From NCBI RefSeq assembly GCF_932276165.1, contig NC_064011.1, positions 3,303,501 to 3,367,500 of the forward strand: a stretch of 64,000 bases of DNA, read 5' to 3'. The position numbers and the translations under genes are program-made. The DNA comes from Plutella xylostella. Lineage: Eukaryota > Arthropoda > Insecta > Lepidoptera > Plutellidae. This document shows positions 63,079-64,000 of the stretch, piece by piece (the first letter of the stretch is position 1; each line of letters begins with the position of its first letter). The notes below the pieces were generated by a model. That model made no database searches, was not told where the DNA came from, and saw only the letters and a list, made by a program, of their open reading frames with translations.

Positions 63079-63275
63079 GGCCCGGGTCTCCTATTTACGC
63101 CGTAGTTCGCGTCCAGCGTCACGCCGTAGGCCGCGTCACGATGCTCACTATAGAAATGTACTGATGCGGTCTCCCTCACACGCCGACGTTGGCGCGTAGA
63201 TGTAGTGAGCATCGCGACGCGGCCTACGGCGAGACGCTGGACGCGATCTACGGCGCGTAATAGGAGACCCGGGCC
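63079..63275. mobile_element. GC-rich hairpin MITE, Harbinger-like (TAA flanks)
   Basis: GGCCCGGGTCTCCTATTTACG..GCGTCCAGCGTC..GTAGGCCGCGTC..GATGCTCACTA pairs with its mirror over about 70 bp. TAA flanks both sides (63076-63078 and 63276-63278), a 3-bp TWA-like duplication. It is far richer in CpG than the window. Confidence 0.75.
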
Positions 63276-63314
63276 TAAGGATCAAGTGATACGTCACTTG
63301 AGGTAGCTCCCTTT

Positions 63315-63555
63315 TTAACCTTCGACAAAACAGAGGAGTGTTATACGTTTAACGTGTCTGTGCATCTGTGCGTGAAAGCGTAGCTCCCAAATGACTGAAC
63401 CGATTTTCGTTTTATTGTTTTTACGTTCGTATGTAATGTTAACCCGAGTGTTCGTAGAGCAATATTTTATCAAAATCGGCTTATGCGTTGTAAAGTTATG
63501 CGACTTTTAGTGTTTAATGTCGAGGGTTTTTAACGTTGGTTAGGTTATATTTAAA
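63315..63555 (+). repeat. Dispersed repeat (TTTAACGTGTCTG group)
   Basis: AACCTTCGACAAAACAGAGG..GTTATACGTTTAACGTGTC..GCGTAGCTCCCAAATGAC..CCGATTTTCG..AACGTTGGTTAGG. It is the longest copy. Its complement gives 31205-31450. Confidence 0.55.
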
Positions 63556-63861
63556 ACAGTTGCCAGTCCTCAGCCCAAACCCAATTTTACCTACTTATTT
63601 ATCCGATAAAGATATCCGAATTTCGGATTTCGTTTTGCTGATTTCATTTTTTCCCTCTTTCTATCCCGTCCATTGAAATTAGTTTATTTTCCTTTGACTT
63701 GTCGACATTTTTCTAAGGATGAATGGAATAAATTGTATCATTGTCGTTATTGTTTTCCAAATTGGTTTGTTTTTTTATTAGTATTATCTTGAAATAACCT
63801 TTCTTTGTCAAATTAGTCGGATTACAGTTTTGATTGAGCTATGATTGAGTTTGTTTTCAGC

Positions 63862-64000
63862 CCCCAACGAAAAAGATGGGTGTTATAAGTTAAACTTGTC
63901 AGTGTATCTGTGGTAGCGTAGCTCCAAGAAACGGCTGAACCATGGCGGTTCTTAGCCATGTCATGAAAATCGGTTGAGCCATTCAAAAGTTATGGTACTT
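63862..64000 (+). repeat. Dispersed repeat (TTTAACGTGTCTG group), runs off the window
   Basis: CAACGAAAAAGATGGGTGTTAT..AAACTTGTCAGTGTATCTG..GTAGCGTAGCTCCAAG is the start of another copy. The end is outside the window. Confidence 0.5.

Overview
The window looks like 64 kb of gene-poor, AT-rich nuclear DNA from a moth or butterfly (Lepidoptera). The pointers are short Helitron copies that begin with an ACTAATATTATAAATGCGAAAG-type 5' end and finish CAGCTAGT, tRNA-headed SINEs, LINE 3' ends carrying the TGTCTGG..GATCGC..GATAAG..CCGCC signature, and a dense set of short inverted-repeat (MITE) elements. No complete host protein gene, rRNA or genuine tRNA gene can be supported. Nearly all short open frames are shadows of repeats.

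Coding content is retrotransposon-derived. The main item is a full-length RTE-clade LINE at 43352-46555. It has a short ORF1 overlapping an intact 990-residue endonuclease/reverse transcriptase ORF, and an 8-bp target duplication inside the 3' end of another LINE copy. A second LINE (32902-34725, minus strand) keeps an intact 525-residue reverse transcriptase piece but no endonuclease. A third (about 2275-3533) keeps only an RT C-terminal piece. Five or six short 3'-end RTE pieces are scattered about, two with clear target duplications.

Layout: 1-7 kb, LINE 3' ends and the truncated LINE; 7-12 kb, MITEs, a tRNA SINE of each type and a Helitron; 12-16 kb, a candidate host exon and a SINE interrupted by two large DNA elements; 16-32 kb, many MITEs, four SINE copies and four or five Helitrons; 33-35 kb, the RT-bearing LINE; 35-43 kb, SINEs, MITEs and RTE fragments; 43-46.6 kb, the intact RTE; 47-51 kb, a three-level nest of DNA elements; 51-64 kb, MITEs, SINE pieces, Helitrons and a second candidate host exon.

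The most unusual signal is a pair of elements at 14154-14974 and 50031-50870. Both have GGG..CCC termini and 9-bp target duplications, and both carry a nearly identical GC-rich core of about 110 bp (duplicated in tandem in the second). Their AT-rich arms do not resemble each other. Each arm is a roughly 16-bp-period array of a short conserved motif plus a variable spacer, inverted between the left and right arm, and the motif differs between the two elements. I do not recognise a named family for this design.

Two spliced-looking blocks on the minus strand (62499-62611 and 12853-12948) each have consensus splice sites and a single open frame, and their phases fit each other. If real, this window is mostly one large intron of an unidentified host gene on the minus strand.

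All identifications come from reading the sequence without database searches. Family names for MITEs rest on termini and target duplications only.
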